Below are positions 15,524 to 21,865 of a DNA stretch of 33,088 nt, in pieces. The position numbers and the translations under genes are program-made. The stretch comes from a virus. The DNA lies in the IMG/VR virus record IMGVR_UViG_3300032180_000027, positions 1-33,088 of that record; one strand, 5' to 3'. Within the stretch, counting starts at the first letter, position 1. Each line of letters starts with the position of its first letter. The notes under the pieces were generated by a model, which was given only the letters and a program-made list of their open reading frames with translations, did no database searches and was not told where the DNA came from.

Positions 15524-15571
15524 GATACCCTCTCAATCTGGCTGCGCGGCAAATCCGATCCGCTGCTCGCT

Positions 15572-15599
15572 CACTGGGATGCCTCCGCGCCCCGCCGTC
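15572..15599. repeat. 28-bp direct repeat, copy 2
   Basis: Identical to 14602-14629. On the minus strand it starts at the last bases of the gene ending at 15598 and provides GGAGG plus GTG for a 13-codon frame (MSEQRIGFAAQPD) that stops just before the start of the gene at 15523. Confidence 0.85.
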
Positions 15600-15798
15600 A
15601 TGACTTTGGCCACTGCCTGACGCGATAGGCGATTCCATTCAGCGTAACTTTCTCGCCGCCGCTGCTTTCTGGCGTGAATGTGATGGTTCCGTGCGAAATG
15701 TCCAGCAATTCCGCATTATTGAATATCTGGACTTCGTGCGGCTCAACCCCATTCACTTGTGGCCACCAGACAGTTATTTCGGTTCGATACTTTGCCAT
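15598..15798 (-). CDS. Small phage protein, beta-rich
   Basis: 66 residues; the ATG at 15798 is chosen because AAAGGAGG lies 12 bases upstream and the longer reading upstream overlaps another gene. The sequence (YRTEITVWWPQVNGVEPHEV, HGTITFTPESSGGEKVTLNG, YRVRQWP) suggests a small beta barrel. Its TGA overlaps an ATG in the following repeat. Function unknown. Confidence 0.6.
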   Translation of the reverse strand: MAKYRTEITVWWPQVNGVEPHEVQIFNNAELLDISHGTITFTPESSGGEKVTLNGIAYRVRQWPKS

Positions 15799-15844
15799 CG
15801 CTCGCTTCCTCCTTTGTTCCACCCCGCCCCCGCCGCGCAAATTC

Positions 15845-16261
15845 TTATTTAGCACAAACCGGGTTTGTGGCCGCGCTCGTTTGGGCGCTATCGCCATTTG
15901 CGGTTTCCTCAAGTTCAGGTGGCTCAACCGAACGAACCCAGTCGACGAGTTGGTCGAGAGTCCAATCCCCGAGCGTACAAACGTGGTGATTGAACATGTG
16001 CATGACCGCCCGATGCAGAGATGCGTTGCCATCGTGCGGCCATTCACCCTCATCTCTGCATCCACAGGGCACGGCAACTGTGAGCTTGTAGCCAAAACTC
16101 GCTTGCATGGCCGGGAGGTTTTCCAACCAATCCTTCCCACCATTGGCAGCTAAAGAAGCGAGCTGTAGAGCGCACCTGCGGTCAAAGCCAGTACCGCGAT
16201 TCCCCTTCTCCCACGGCAAACATAGTGTCCTTCCCAAAGCAATCGCGTCACTCAGTCTCAT
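15845..16261 (-). CDS. Conserved-type phage protein (LSDAIxLG start, W-x-x-x-Q/I-x-D-W-V end)
   Basis: 138 residues from the ATG at 16261 with AAAGGAG upstream. The start MRLSDAIALGRTL and the ending WTLDQLVDWVRSVEP match a pattern I know from uncharacterised phage proteins in which a cysteine knuckle precedes WTREQIADWV. Here the knuckle is reduced to VPCGCRDEG, followed by MHMFNHHVC. It may bind metal. A tail of Ala/Thr/Ser residues ends the protein. Function unknown. Confidence 0.65.
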   Translation of the reverse strand: MRLSDAIALGRTLCLPWEKGNRGTGFDRRCALQLASLAANGGKDWLENLPAMQASFGYKLTVAVPCGCRDEGEWPHDGNASLHRAVMHMFNHHVCTLGDWTLDQLVDWVRSVEPPELEETANGDSAQTSAATNPVCAK

Positions 16262-16419
16262 CGTTTTTCTCCTTTGAACTTTGCTACAAAATCCGCACCC
16301 CGGGCCGCCTACGTGCCTGAGCCGCCCGAAAATTCTTTTCACACAGCCCGGCGTGGGCAGCATCATGGCTATCGCGTCAATTCGTCGTTGCCGGATTGAG
16401 CATGATTCCATTCCACTGT

Positions 16420-16830
16420 TTAGGGAGAGGTGCGGGAGCCTTTGGCACGCCGTAGATAGCGCATCTTCTTTGCTTGCTCCTCGCGTTCGGCGCGTTCCTT
16501 CTTGCAGGCTTCTGATTCGCGGTTGTCAGTACCGCCTATGTTGTAGAAGCAAGAGGTCGCCACTGCATAACCAATCCCCGTTCCGTTTTCATAAAAATCA
16601 TCCGTGATTACCGAACTTGTAGCATCGGGGCTTCCGTAAGGAACGGTGAGGTAGTGGTAGCGAACTTTCTTTTGCATGAAGTCCCAATGGCGCTGGGCAT
16701 CTTGTAGCTGCTCCCACGCTTTCTTCACATCGCTCGCATCATCAGAAGAAAGCGACATCACTCTGGCCTGTTGCGCCAAGGCAGCAAATCCGAAAACAGC
16801 GATTAATACACCAACGATTATCTTTTTCAT
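16420..16830 (-). CDS. Secreted small protein with signal peptide
   Basis: 136 residues from the ATG at 16830, seven bases after AAAGGAG. Residues 1-19 form a classic signal peptide (KKIIVGVLIAVFGFAALA before QQ). The mature part begins with a helix (DASDVKKAWEQLQDAQRHW) and contains TSCFYNIGG and ESEACKKERAEREEQ, so two cysteines that could form a disulfide, then a basic tail. Export to the periplasm is likely. In an early phage operon this suggests superinfection exclusion or envelope modification, but nothing proves it. Confidence 0.65.
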   Translation of the reverse strand: MKKIIVGVLIAVFGFAALAQQARVMSLSSDDASDVKKAWEQLQDAQRHWDFMQKKVRYHYLTVPYGSPDATSSVITDDFYENGTGIGYAVATSCFYNIGGTDNRESEACKKERAEREEQAKKMRYLRRAKGSRTSP

Positions 16831-16944
16831 GGTCATCTCCTTTAAGTTAACTCCTTGATGCGATAGCCACCCAAGCTGCCCGCCGCTCGGTGGTCGCAAA
16901 AACTCTTAAGCCCTTTTCCACTTGGCGCTATCCCCGGCCCCGCG

Positions 16945-17220
16945 TCAGCTAATTCGGCGCATCGTAACTTTTTTGTTCCCGTTCGGTTGAGTCTCTTCGG
17001 TAATCGCCACCGCAAACGGCCTCTTCGGCCTAAGCAACTCATATGCCTTAAGCTGGTCGTACAGTGGCTCAAATTCGTCTTGGAGTTGCGCCGACGTGCA
17101 ACGCAAGTCCTCTCCTAGGGCAAAGTCGCACAGCATTGCAATCTTGTGCTCGCGGCAAATGTTGATAATCTGAGCCATCAAAGGATTAATTTGTTCGTCG
17201 TAAACGGATTCCTTGCTCAT
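16945..17220 (-). CDS. Conserved-type small phage protein
   Basis: 91 residues with AAAGGAG before the ATG. The N-terminal half (EQINPLMAQIINICREHKIAM, then LCDFALGED) is a pattern I have seen in uncharacterised phage proteins, where PLMAQIIxICKxHKI recurs; the C-terminal half ends in FAVAITEETQ and a basic tail. No cofactor motif. About 45 bases of non-coding sequence follow on each side, containing a shared GGCGCTATCCC word. Function unknown. Confidence 0.65.
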   Translation of the reverse strand: MSKESVYDEQINPLMAQIINICREHKIAMLCDFALGEDLRCTSAQLQDEFEPLYDQLKAYELLRPKRPFAVAITEETQPNGNKKVTMRRIS

Positions 17221-17266
17221 CGTCTACTTCTCCTTTCGAGGCGCTATCCCTGGCGCGGGGCCGCGC

Positions 17267-17536
17267 TTAGTCCATCTCCAGCATGTGCTCGCAAATTCCA
17301 TCGCCTGACGGCACACATCCCTTTTGGGTCAGCTTCTCGGTGGTCTTTTTAGTGTGGCTCCACAGTCGGCCTAAACATTCAGGGATGACTGACATGCGCA
17401 TGGAATTGGTAATTATTTCGACCTCCATCCCGACCAAACTCGCGCAAATAGCCGAACGCCTAGCGTCTTCCAAATGTATCTTGTGGAACTCGCACCACCT
17501 GTCTACTGGCGCAATTCTTACTTTTGCGATGGCCAT
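17267..17536 (-). CDS. Small unknown phage protein
   Basis: 89 residues starting at the ATG in a TGATG overlap with the upstream gene; GGAGG lies five bases before it. Mixed alpha/beta sequence (AKVRIAPVDRWCEFHKIHLE, VGMEVEIITNSMRMSVIPE) with several cysteines near the end (GCVPSGDGICEHML). No known motif. Function unknown. Confidence 0.6.
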   Translation of the reverse strand: MAIAKVRIAPVDRWCEFHKIHLEDARRSAICASLVGMEVEIITNSMRMSVIPECLGRLWSHTKKTTEKLTQKGCVPSGDGICEHMLEMD

Positions 17537-17703
17537 CAGGGCCTCCACTTCCTTAAAGCATTCCTACTCGTCACCGCTCGAAACCCATCCAAGAACTCTA
17601 CTGAGCAAGAATTCATCTTGCCGCGCACTAACACCCTGCAAAGCTGGCCCTTGCGCCCCATGCGATTCCAGCGGTAAACGTAAAGCTGCTCGTTTGCGGC
17701 CAT
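17536..17703 (-). CDS. Conserved phage mini-protein (YVYRWNRMGRKGQ motif)
   Basis: 55 residues from the ATG at 17703; a TTG at 17751 would overlap the upstream gene and is weaker. The sequence LYVYRWNRMGRKGQLCRVL, then MNSCSVEFLDGFRAVTSRNA, is a highly recognisable phage mini-protein: strongly basic, one SH3-like beta fold, also seen in phages of other hosts. Its function is not established; a nucleic-acid-binding role is plausible. TGATG coupling to the next gene. Confidence 0.75.
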   Translation of the reverse strand: MAANEQLYVYRWNRMGRKGQLCRVLVRGKMNSCSVEFLDGFRAVTSRNALRKWRP

Positions 17704-17707
17704 GTGG

Positions 17708-18034
17708 CTACACACCCTCCAGACTGCCCAACTCGCGCACGCTTTCGCCAAAATAAGGCATGTGCTCTCCTACGCTGACCATGTGGCAACCAGCCACTTT
17801 GCAGTGCCACACAATCCGCGTTCCTTCCCTTAATGCCCCTGTAGTTGCCCAGACCGGGAGCTTTTGCTTTTCCTTGCGCATGGCTCTTGAGGGATGCTTT
17901 GGGCACCTTGGAGCGGCATGTTTAGCCCAACGAGGGAAAAACCTGCGTTTGCCCTCACCTTCACCCCCAATATCCGGGGGAATTGCCTTGCTCCTTTGTG
18001 CCTTAGCCTCGCCGCCAGCAGACACGCTTCGCAT
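17708..18034 (-). CDS. Unknown protein, may be the 3' part of a frameshifted gene
   Basis: 108 residues from an ATG eight bases after AAGGA. The C-terminal half (RCPKHPSRAMRKEKQKL, REGTRIVWHCKVAGCHMVSV, EHMPYFGESVREL) reads as a real protein with a Cys/His metal site. The first 40 residues are less convincing and overlap a frame that encodes a good zinc-finger start (17830-18123). So either this is a separate gene, or one gene has suffered a one-base shift near 18000. Function unknown. Confidence 0.5.
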   Translation of the reverse strand: MRSVSAGGEAKAQRSKAIPPDIGGEGEGKRRFFPRWAKHAAPRCPKHPSRAMRKEKQKLPVWATTGALREGTRIVWHCKVAGCHMVSVGEHMPYFGESVRELGSLEGV

Positions 18035-18123
18035 TGGCTAAATCCTTCCTTTGCCATCCGGCTCGGATGGTTGATGCACTCGCCCAACTTCAGTCTCGCC
18101 TTGCGGTACTTTGCTGCTGGCAC
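17830..18123 (-). CDS. Zinc-finger-type protein, C-terminal half doubtful
   Basis: 97 residues from a GTG six bases after GGAGGT, a strong start. The N-terminal 45 residues hold a finger-like pattern (GECINHPSRMAKEGFSQCEAC), as in small phage zinc proteins. Beyond about residue 48 the sequence loses protein-like character and overlaps the frame of 17708-18034, which is better there. A one-base shift near 18000 would join the good halves. Function unknown. Confidence 0.45.
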   Translation of the reverse strand: MPAAKYRKARLKLGECINHPSRMAKEGFSQCEACLLAARLRHKGARQFPRILGVKVRANAGFSLVGLNMPLQGAQSIPQEPCARKSKSSRSGQLQGH

Positions 18124-18211
18124 CTAGCACCTCCACTTCGTAGAATGTTTCGCCTCGTGATTCGCTGTAAATCTTGTCCTTAATTCGCAGAATATAGGCT
18201 ATTTGCTACAT
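18038..18211 (-). pseudogene. Small gene with an in-frame TAG as second codon
   Basis: ATG at 18211 follows GGAGG by eight bases, but codon two is TAG. The same frame then stays open for 55 codons and reads well at first (IAYILRIKDKIYSESRGE, TFYEVEVLG), ending in TAG three bases before the ATG at 18034. TAG is used as a normal stop elsewhere here, so reassignment is unlikely. A nonsense mutation, a sequencing error, or an ATG-stop regulatory element are possible. The later half overlaps the gene starting at 18123. Confidence 0.4.
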
Positions 18212-18510
18212 CTCACCGTCCTCCCGTGCTTTTTGATGTGGCACGCTCGGCATAGCCACTGAAGGTTATGCATACAGGAACACCTTGCGAATTTTCGACC
18301 GCCATGCAAATGGTCCATTTCCCCGTATTCCCAACTGGCGGCACTGCCACACTCCCGACAGCTAGGCCCATCCCTTTCAAACACTGCTTGACGGCGGCTT
18401 CGCATGTCCTTGCCAAAGAGAAACTCATGTCCGCCATTCGTAACATAGCTTCTAGGGTCTGCGTATTCTCGCGCTTCTGTCGCTTGCTCATCTCTGTGAT
18501 TCTCCAACAC
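18199..18510 (-). CDS. HNH endonuclease
   Basis: 103 residues from a GTG with GGAGA upstream. The HNH core is complete: RRQAVFERDG, CRECG (Cys51, Cys54), EMDHLHGGRKF with Asp66-His67, CSCMHNLQWLC with Asn82, and CRACHIKKH (Cys90, His91, His95). The catalytic His is His67 and the zinc-binding cysteines form the usual treble clef. Differs from the HNH gene at 14004 by its N-terminus. Phage HNH proteins act as homing nucleases or with terminase; distance from terminase here favours the former. Confidence 0.8.
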   Translation of the reverse strand: MLENHRDEQATEAREYADPRSYVTNGGHEFLFGKDMRSRRQAVFERDGPSCRECGSAASWEYGEMDHLHGGRKFARCSCMHNLQWLCRACHIKKHGRTVRCSK

Positions 18511-18814
18511 TTTGTTTCTCCAACCAGCCCTTTAGATCAAATTCCTTCATCGCCTCAACTACGCCATACACTGCCCTTGTAGGGTCGTCGCCACAAACTA
18601 GCTTGTACGCCTCGAACATCGCATGGAACTCGCTGAAATTCTGCTCATCCGTAACTATCACAATGCGCTTGCTCTTGCGCTCGTTGCTGACCCGCTTCTT
18701 GGCCTCCTGCCGAGGAAAGCGTATCTGCGACCATGGCTCATCGTCCGGCACCCGTTCCACCCGTTCCAAGCACCTCTGGAGGTATTCTTTTAGCTCCTGT
18801 TTGCCGCGTGGCAT
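18488..18814 (-). CDS. Helical small phage protein
   Basis: 108 residues; ATG overlaps the TAA of the upstream gene (TAATG). Basic N-terminal helix (KQELKEYLQRCLERVERV), a central beta segment (SKRIVIVTDEQNFSEFHAMF) and a C-terminal helix (AVYGVVEAMKEFDLKGWLEK). No catalytic motif. Sits between the RecT/Cys-protein pair and the HNH gene, whose start lies within its 3' end. Function unknown. Confidence 0.65.
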   Translation of the reverse strand: MPRGKQELKEYLQRCLERVERVPDDEPWSQIRFPRQEAKKRVSNERKSKRIVIVTDEQNFSEFHAMFEAYKLVCGDDPTRAVYGVVEAMKEFDLKGWLEKQSVGESQR

Positions 18815-18996
18815 TAGGTATCTGTTTCCCTTCTAAGCTGCAATTTCCCGCACTTGCTGCAAATCCGCCTTTGCCGAATAAATCTACCGCTCAGGAACTT
18901 CTCACTCTCGGCCAGTTTCTCTCCATGCAAGGAATACTCAGTGCGTAGATACCCCTCTTCAAAAGTTTCCCATTTGGCCCATTTGTGCCAGCACAT
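18814..18996 (-). CDS. Small zinc-ribbon protein (MCWHKW start)
   Basis: 60 residues from the ATG at 18996, with GAGAGG eight bases before it, just two bases after the TGA of the Bet/RecT gene. The start MCWHKWAKWE and end RRICSKCGKLQL match a recurring small phage protein with a split metal site (Cys2-His4 and CSKC). Probably a tiny zinc ribbon. Next to the annealing gene, it may take part in DNA metabolism; not proven. Confidence 0.65.
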   Translation of the reverse strand: MCWHKWAKWETFEEGYLRTEYSLHGEKLAESEKFLSGRFIRQRRICSKCGKLQLRRETDT

Positions 18997-18997
18997 G

Positions 18998-19981
18998 TCA
19001 GCTTGCCTCTCGCTCCGTGGAGTGCTTCTCGCCCTTTGGCCATAGCTCGCCAATAGCTGGTTGCTGAGATTTAGGAGCGATTTCAGCCACTTTAGGCTCC
19101 GTCTTGGGTAAAGAGGCTTGCAGGAGAATCTCTTCGGCTGTGCGCCCCGCTTCGATTTCCGCCATCTGCTGCTCAGAAGGCAGTTTCCCGCCGTTGAGTG
19201 CCTGAAAATGAGTCACTTTCTCTTCGATCAACATCACTTTGGCTTCGCTGGCCTTTGCCTCGGGGCTTGGCTCGTATGGCTCAACCATGAATTCTTCCTG
19301 CACGTACAGCCCATCTGTCGCCGGATATGCCTTCCTGACCGCCTGCGCCGTTGCACACTTGCCTAGCATCAAGCGGGGCATCTGACGGACTAGCGGCGCA
19401 TTATCCACATTCGGGTAAATCTCCTCCCAGAACACTTGGCCCACGGTCGGCATCGGGTCACCCTTCTTGTAAACATTCACCTCAGCCCATTCTGGCACGC
19501 GAATCTTGTGCTTGCCCTTATTGACGGACTGGCCATCCACCCAGGTCCATTCGTTCCATTCCACGTCAATCATCGGGCCAAAGCTGACTTTGCTGATGGA
19601 GCCAAAGTACTTTTTGTGGTCCCGCGCCGCGATATGCAAAAGCCCGTTGATGCCGACTATGGGAATCCAGCGATAGCCCTTCACCCATTTCTTCGTTACA
19701 GGGTCTTTCTTGTCCAAGTTGCGGTCGGCGCGCTTCACGAACCAAATCTGGCCACGAAACGGGTCTAGCTTGTAGCGCCGAGCCACACCCAAGCAGAATT
19801 GCAACTCATCATCGGTAGCGCCCTTGGCTATATGCCCCTTAACTAGGTCCACTTCGGCGGCTGTCAGTTCCCACGGCTTTTTAGTCGGAGCAGGGATTAC
19901 GATGGCCGGAGGCTCTTTGACTTTGACCTTGCGTTGGCGCTTCGGCTTTACTTCCGCCGCTTTTGTTTCTTCGCTCGGCAT
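18998..19981 (-). CDS. bet: Bet/RecT-type single-strand annealing protein
   Basis: 327 residues. After a basic Lys/Pro-rich N-terminus, the annealing core is recognisable: LQFCLGVARRYKLDPFRGQIWF, RWIPIVGINGLLHIA and a second motif RLMLGKCATAQAVRKAYP. This is the phage recombination protein Bet (lambda Red beta / RecT superfamily), which coats single-stranded DNA and anneals complementary strands in the cytoplasm. The usual partner exonuclease is not recognisable nearby; the PD-(D/E)xK-like gene at 21305 is transcribed in the other direction. The C-terminal 90 residues are variable and charged, as in other Bet proteins. AAAGGAG lies ten bases before the ATG. Confidence 0.88.
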   Translation of the reverse strand: MPSEETKAAEVKPKRQRKVKVKEPPAIVIPAPTKKPWELTAAEVDLVKGHIAKGATDDELQFCLGVARRYKLDPFRGQIWFVKRADRNLDKKDPVTKKWVKGYRWIPIVGINGLLHIAARDHKKYFGSISKVSFGPMIDVEWNEWTWVDGQSVNKGKHKIRVPEWAEVNVYKKGDPMPTVGQVFWEEIYPNVDNAPLVRQMPRLMLGKCATAQAVRKAYPATDGLYVQEEFMVEPYEPSPEAKASEAKVMLIEEKVTHFQALNGGKLPSEQQMAEIEAGRTAEEILLQASLPKTEPKVAEIAPKSQQPAIGELWPKGEKHSTEREAS

Positions 19982-20343
19982 GGCTTCGTTGCTCCTTTCG
20001 CATTGGCTTTGAATTGCTGGAGCAAGAGTGCTCCCTGTATGGAATCCAACTTGGCTTGAAAACTGGCCATCACGGTCCCCATGAGGTCGATTTGCTGAGT
20101 CATTTCCAAATGATTTGCATCTATCCTGTCCGGTTCATCGCCACCGTTCAACATATGGTCCAGCCGTTCTAGCAAAACGCCTTGCCCCTGCTCAATAGCT
20201 GCCAAGCGAGACTCGACTTCTTTAGTAGCATTGGCCCAATGTATGACTGTAATTTTTAAGCTTTCATCGCGCTGGCTGCTGGCATGATTTCCGCCACTTA
20301 CTAGCCCGAGAATTTCAGCAAACTGCTCGGCATTAATTCGCAT
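19948..20343 (-). CDS. Coiled-coil protein upstream of Bet
   Basis: 131 residues from the ATG in a TGATG overlap with the upstream gene; GGAGG is four bases before. The body is a likely coiled coil (TKEVESRLAAIEQGQGVLLE, LEMTQQIDLMGTVMASFQAK) with a very basic Lys/Arg C-terminus (RAKKQKRRK). It overlaps the Bet start by 34 bases. The basic tail suggests nucleic-acid binding, perhaps with Bet; unproven. Confidence 0.6.
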   Translation of the reverse strand: MRINAEQFAEILGLVSGGNHASSQRDESLKITVIHWANATKEVESRLAAIEQGQGVLLERLDHMLNGGDEPDRIDANHLEMTQQIDLMGTVMASFQAKLDSIQGALLLQQFKANAKGATKPCRAKKQKRRK

Positions 20344-20462
20344 CAATCCTCCAGCCACCAATCCATTGCTTTGCCCATCAGCCATAGAACGCCTGCCACC
20401 AGCAAACAACTACCGCCAAATATCACTGCCCACAGCAGCACAGTAAACAGGCCCTCTACCAC
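20343..20462 (-). CDS. 39-aa single-pass membrane protein
   Basis: Start set at GTG 20462 because the residues upstream do not look coding. One strong membrane helix (LFTVLLWAVIFGGSCLLVAG, continuing to LWLM) and a short charged tail (KAMDWWLED). Its TGA overlaps the next ATG. The preceding gene is another tiny membrane protein, and the two overlap by seven bases. Function unknown; an early inhibitor or regulator of a membrane process is possible. Confidence 0.5.
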   Translation of the reverse strand: MVEGLFTVLLWAVIFGGSCLLVAGVLWLMGKAMDWWLED

Positions 20463-20548
20463 GTCAGCATCCCCAGTAGAATCGCTGCCGCAATGATGCA
20501 GCCCATCGCGCCCCACAGCAGGGCCATGCGTGAGATTCCCGGCTTCAT
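20456..20548 (-). CDS. 30-aa membrane micro-protein
   Basis: ATG overlaps the TGA of the upstream gene (ATGA). The 30 residues start KPGISRMALLWG and continue as a hydrophobic helix (GCIIAAAILLGMLTW), enough for one membrane span with a positively charged N-terminus. TAG lies just inside the next small membrane gene. Supported by coupling on both sides and by composition; function unknown. Confidence 0.5.
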   Translation of the reverse strand: MKPGISRMALLWGAMGCIIAAAILLGMLTW

Positions 20549-20796
20549 GGCCGGAAAACGCCGTTCTTGCGGAGCGCGGCAAACAACATATCCGTCCCTG
20601 CCTTGACGCTGCGGCTGGCGGCTAGGATTCCATAAGGGTCTCTCAAGAACTGGCCTAGCGAATCCTGCTCGGCAATAACATCACGCGCTTCGTCCAGCTC
20701 ATCTTCACGCCGGATATCTTCTAGCTCGATGTCGTGTTCCGTTTCGCACGCCCCGCCGTGCGCCGTGTCGTTGGTTGCGTAATCTTCCCAGGTCAT
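20545..20796 (-). CDS. Acidic small phage protein
   Basis: 83 residues from the ATG at 20796 in an ATGA overlap; GAGGTGA precedes it. The first half is very acidic (DIELEDIRREDELDEARDVI), the second reads FLRDPYGILAASRSVKAGT and ends basic. A strongly acidic surface is seen in DNA-mimic and anti-restriction proteins, but the size and pattern do not match one I can name. Second gene of the leftward operon. Confidence 0.6.
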   Translation of the reverse strand: MTWEDYATNDTAHGGACETEHDIELEDIRREDELDEARDVIAEQDSLGQFLRDPYGILAASRSVKAGTDMLFAALRKNGVFRP

Positions 20797-20999
20797 ATAG
20801 TCACCTCGATGGATTGAAGTTTCTCTTCCTTTGCAATCATCTTGAGCAAGCAATCCTTGTGAACCTGAATGAAGTTGCGCTGTTCGTAACTGCGGCCTGA
20901 AGTCCACATATCCACCAGCGGGCGATCTGGATAACTAGGCTTGCGGCACTTATCACAGAGTTCTTTCTCGCCATGCTTGATTTGAAGGTTGAAGCTCAT
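20793..20999 (-). CDS. First gene of the leftward operon, small Cys-containing protein
   Basis: 68 residues from the ATG at 20999, six bases after a perfect AGGAGG. The sequence has CDKCRKPSYPDRP, then VHKDCLLKMIAKEEK, forming a likely three-Cys plus His metal site. It lies about 15 bases downstream of the predicted transcription start of promoter 21021-21049. Probably expressed early; function unknown. Confidence 0.65.
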   Translation of the reverse strand: MSFNLQIKHGEKELCDKCRKPSYPDRPLVDMWTSGRSYEQRNFIQVHKDCLLKMIAKEEKLQSIEVTI

Positions 21000-21020
21000 G
21001 TTCTGCCTCCTAACAACGCG

Positions 21021-21049
21021 AATATCGCAAACTTTGAATTGCCTGTCAA
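21021..21049 (-). promoter_or_regulatory. Sigma-70-type promoter for the leftward operon
   Basis: On the minus strand TTGACA (21044-21049) and GATATT (21021-21026) are separated by 17 bases. The -35 is perfect and the -10 matches four of six. Start of transcription would fall near 21014, giving a short leader with AGGAGG (21006-21011) before the ATG at 20999. It faces away from the rightward HTH gene, forming a divergent switch. Confidence 0.65.
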
Positions 21050-21107
21050 GTGGTATTTTACACTTCGTTTCGCCAGCCTGTGGAAAACTGTCCAAGGCCT
21101 CTTGACA
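21044..21107. promoter_or_regulatory. Inverted TGTCAAG / CTTGACA pair between divergent promoters (possible operators)
   Basis: TGTCAAG at 21044-21050 and CTTGACA at 21101-21107 are exact inverted copies, 50 bases apart, in the divergent regulatory region. One overlaps the leftward -35 box and the other lies just before the rightward -10. A small HTH regulator encoded alongside could bind both. The similarity to a -35 consensus makes this tentative. Confidence 0.35.
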
Positions 21108-21114
21108 TATGCCT

Positions 21115-21120
21115 TATAAT
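21115..21120 (+). promoter_or_regulatory. -10 element of a leaderless rightward promoter
   Basis: A perfect TATAAT ends seven bases before the ATG of the HTH gene, so transcription would begin at or next to that ATG. No SD site exists there. No good -35 lies 17 bases upstream; TTGACA at 21102-21107 is only seven bases away and cannot pair with it. Like lambda cI from its maintenance promoter, this could be an activated, leaderless promoter. Confidence 0.5.
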
Positions 21121-21126
21121 GATTGC

Positions 21127-21315
21127 ATGGATATACCGAAACTACTGGAGAAGCGCAAGGGCGAACGCAGTTGGGGCGATTTGTCGGCTGAGTTGGGCGT
21201 ATCGCGGATGACGCTCTACAACATCTACAACGGCTTTACGGAGCCGAGCAATAAGCTATTGAAGGCTTTGGGCTTAAAGAGGGTGCAGAAAGTGGTGCGA
21301 GCAAATGGCACCTAA
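21127..21315 (+). CDS. Small HTH regulator (Cro/CI-like)
   Basis: 62 residues from the ATG at 21127. Residues about 16-38 form a helix-turn-helix (WGDLSAELGVSRMTLYNIY, then NGFTEPS), typical of Xre/Cro-type repressors; the protein lacks any dimerisation or cleavage domain. It is the first gene of the rightward unit and lies back-to-back with the leftward operon, the usual position of a phage early switch regulator. ATG and TATAAT spacing imply a leaderless mRNA. Its 3' end overlaps the next gene by 11 bases. Confidence 0.75.
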   Translation: MDIPKLLEKRKGERSWGDLSAELGVSRMTLYNIYNGFTEPSNKLLKALGLKRVQKVVRANGT

Positions 21316-21646
21316 GCTAACTGTTGCTCAAGAGTTGCTTCGGATTCACCTGCGAGAGCTAGGGATTGATACACGGCCCGAGTTTCGCTTCTCGCTGGAC
21401 CGTAAGTTTAGGTTCGATCTATATGCTGAATCGCTACGGATGGGTTTTGAGGTTAACGGCCACTTTCAGGGCAAGCATGGTGCTGGCTGGTCGAGCGATG
21501 CTGAGAAGATGAACCTGGCGCAGATGATGGGATACCGGGTAATGGTGTTCAGTAATAAGCAGGTGGAGCGAGGCGAAGCCAGAGCCTTTCTTGAGCAATG
21601 GCTAGCAGGAGATTGCCGCCAGAGCGCGGCTACCAAACGGGCCTAG
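21305..21646 (+). CDS. PD-(D/E)xK-like small endonuclease
   Basis: 113 residues. The pattern EFRFSLDRKFRFDLY, MGFEVNGHFQGKHG, SSDAEKMNLAQMMGYRVMVF matches small phage nucleases related to VRR-NUC/Holliday-junction-resolvase folds. Candidate active-site residues are Asp38 and Glu49; the usual ExK lysine is replaced by Asn51, and Lys68 in DAEKMN may take its place. It would act on branched or broken phage DNA, possibly supplying ends for Bet. ATG overlaps the HTH gene. Confidence 0.65.
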   Translation: MAPKLTVAQELLRIHLRELGIDTRPEFRFSLDRKFRFDLYAESLRMGFEVNGHFQGKHGAGWSSDAEKMNLAQMMGYRVMVFSNKQVERGEARAFLEQWLAGDCRQSAATKRA

Positions 21647-21666
21647 CTAGGACAGGGGGTCCTCCG

Positions 21667-21864
21667 ATGAGCATAAAAGTAACGAAACACACAATCCTGC
21701 TCTGCAATTTTTGCGGGACAGGGCAGGAGTTAGAAGCGGATGGCAAAGGCTGGACAGAGCTGCGCAGCATGACGAAGCGAAAAGGGAAAAGACAGATAGA
21801 ACATGCCTGCCTTAAATGTACTGCCAGAATTGCCGGTTTAAAACCAGTTGACACGAAGGAGTAA
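21667..21864 (+). CDS. Small zinc-ribbon protein
   Basis: 65 residues from the ATG at 21667; a longer reading upstream is not supported. Two Cys pairs, CNFCG and CLKC, about 40 residues apart, frame an acidic then basic middle part (GQELEADGKGWTEL, MTKRKGKRQIEH), fitting a single zinc ribbon. Follows the nuclease gene by 20 bases. Function unknown. Confidence 0.65.
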   Translation: MSIKVTKHTILLCNFCGTGQELEADGKGWTELRSMTKRKGKRQIEHACLKCTARIAGLKPVDTKE

Positions 21865-21865
21865 A

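Noticed and set aside
16262-16419. Short frames in the 158-base gap on the minus strand
   Set aside because: Fragments such as HAGLCEKNFRAAQARRRP look protein-like but have no start and are broken by stops; probably remnants, not a gene.
21102-21120. TTGACA followed by TATAAT as one promoter
   Set aside because: The two boxes are only seven bases apart, far short of the 16-18 needed; only the -10 was kept, and TTGACA treated as possible operator sequence.
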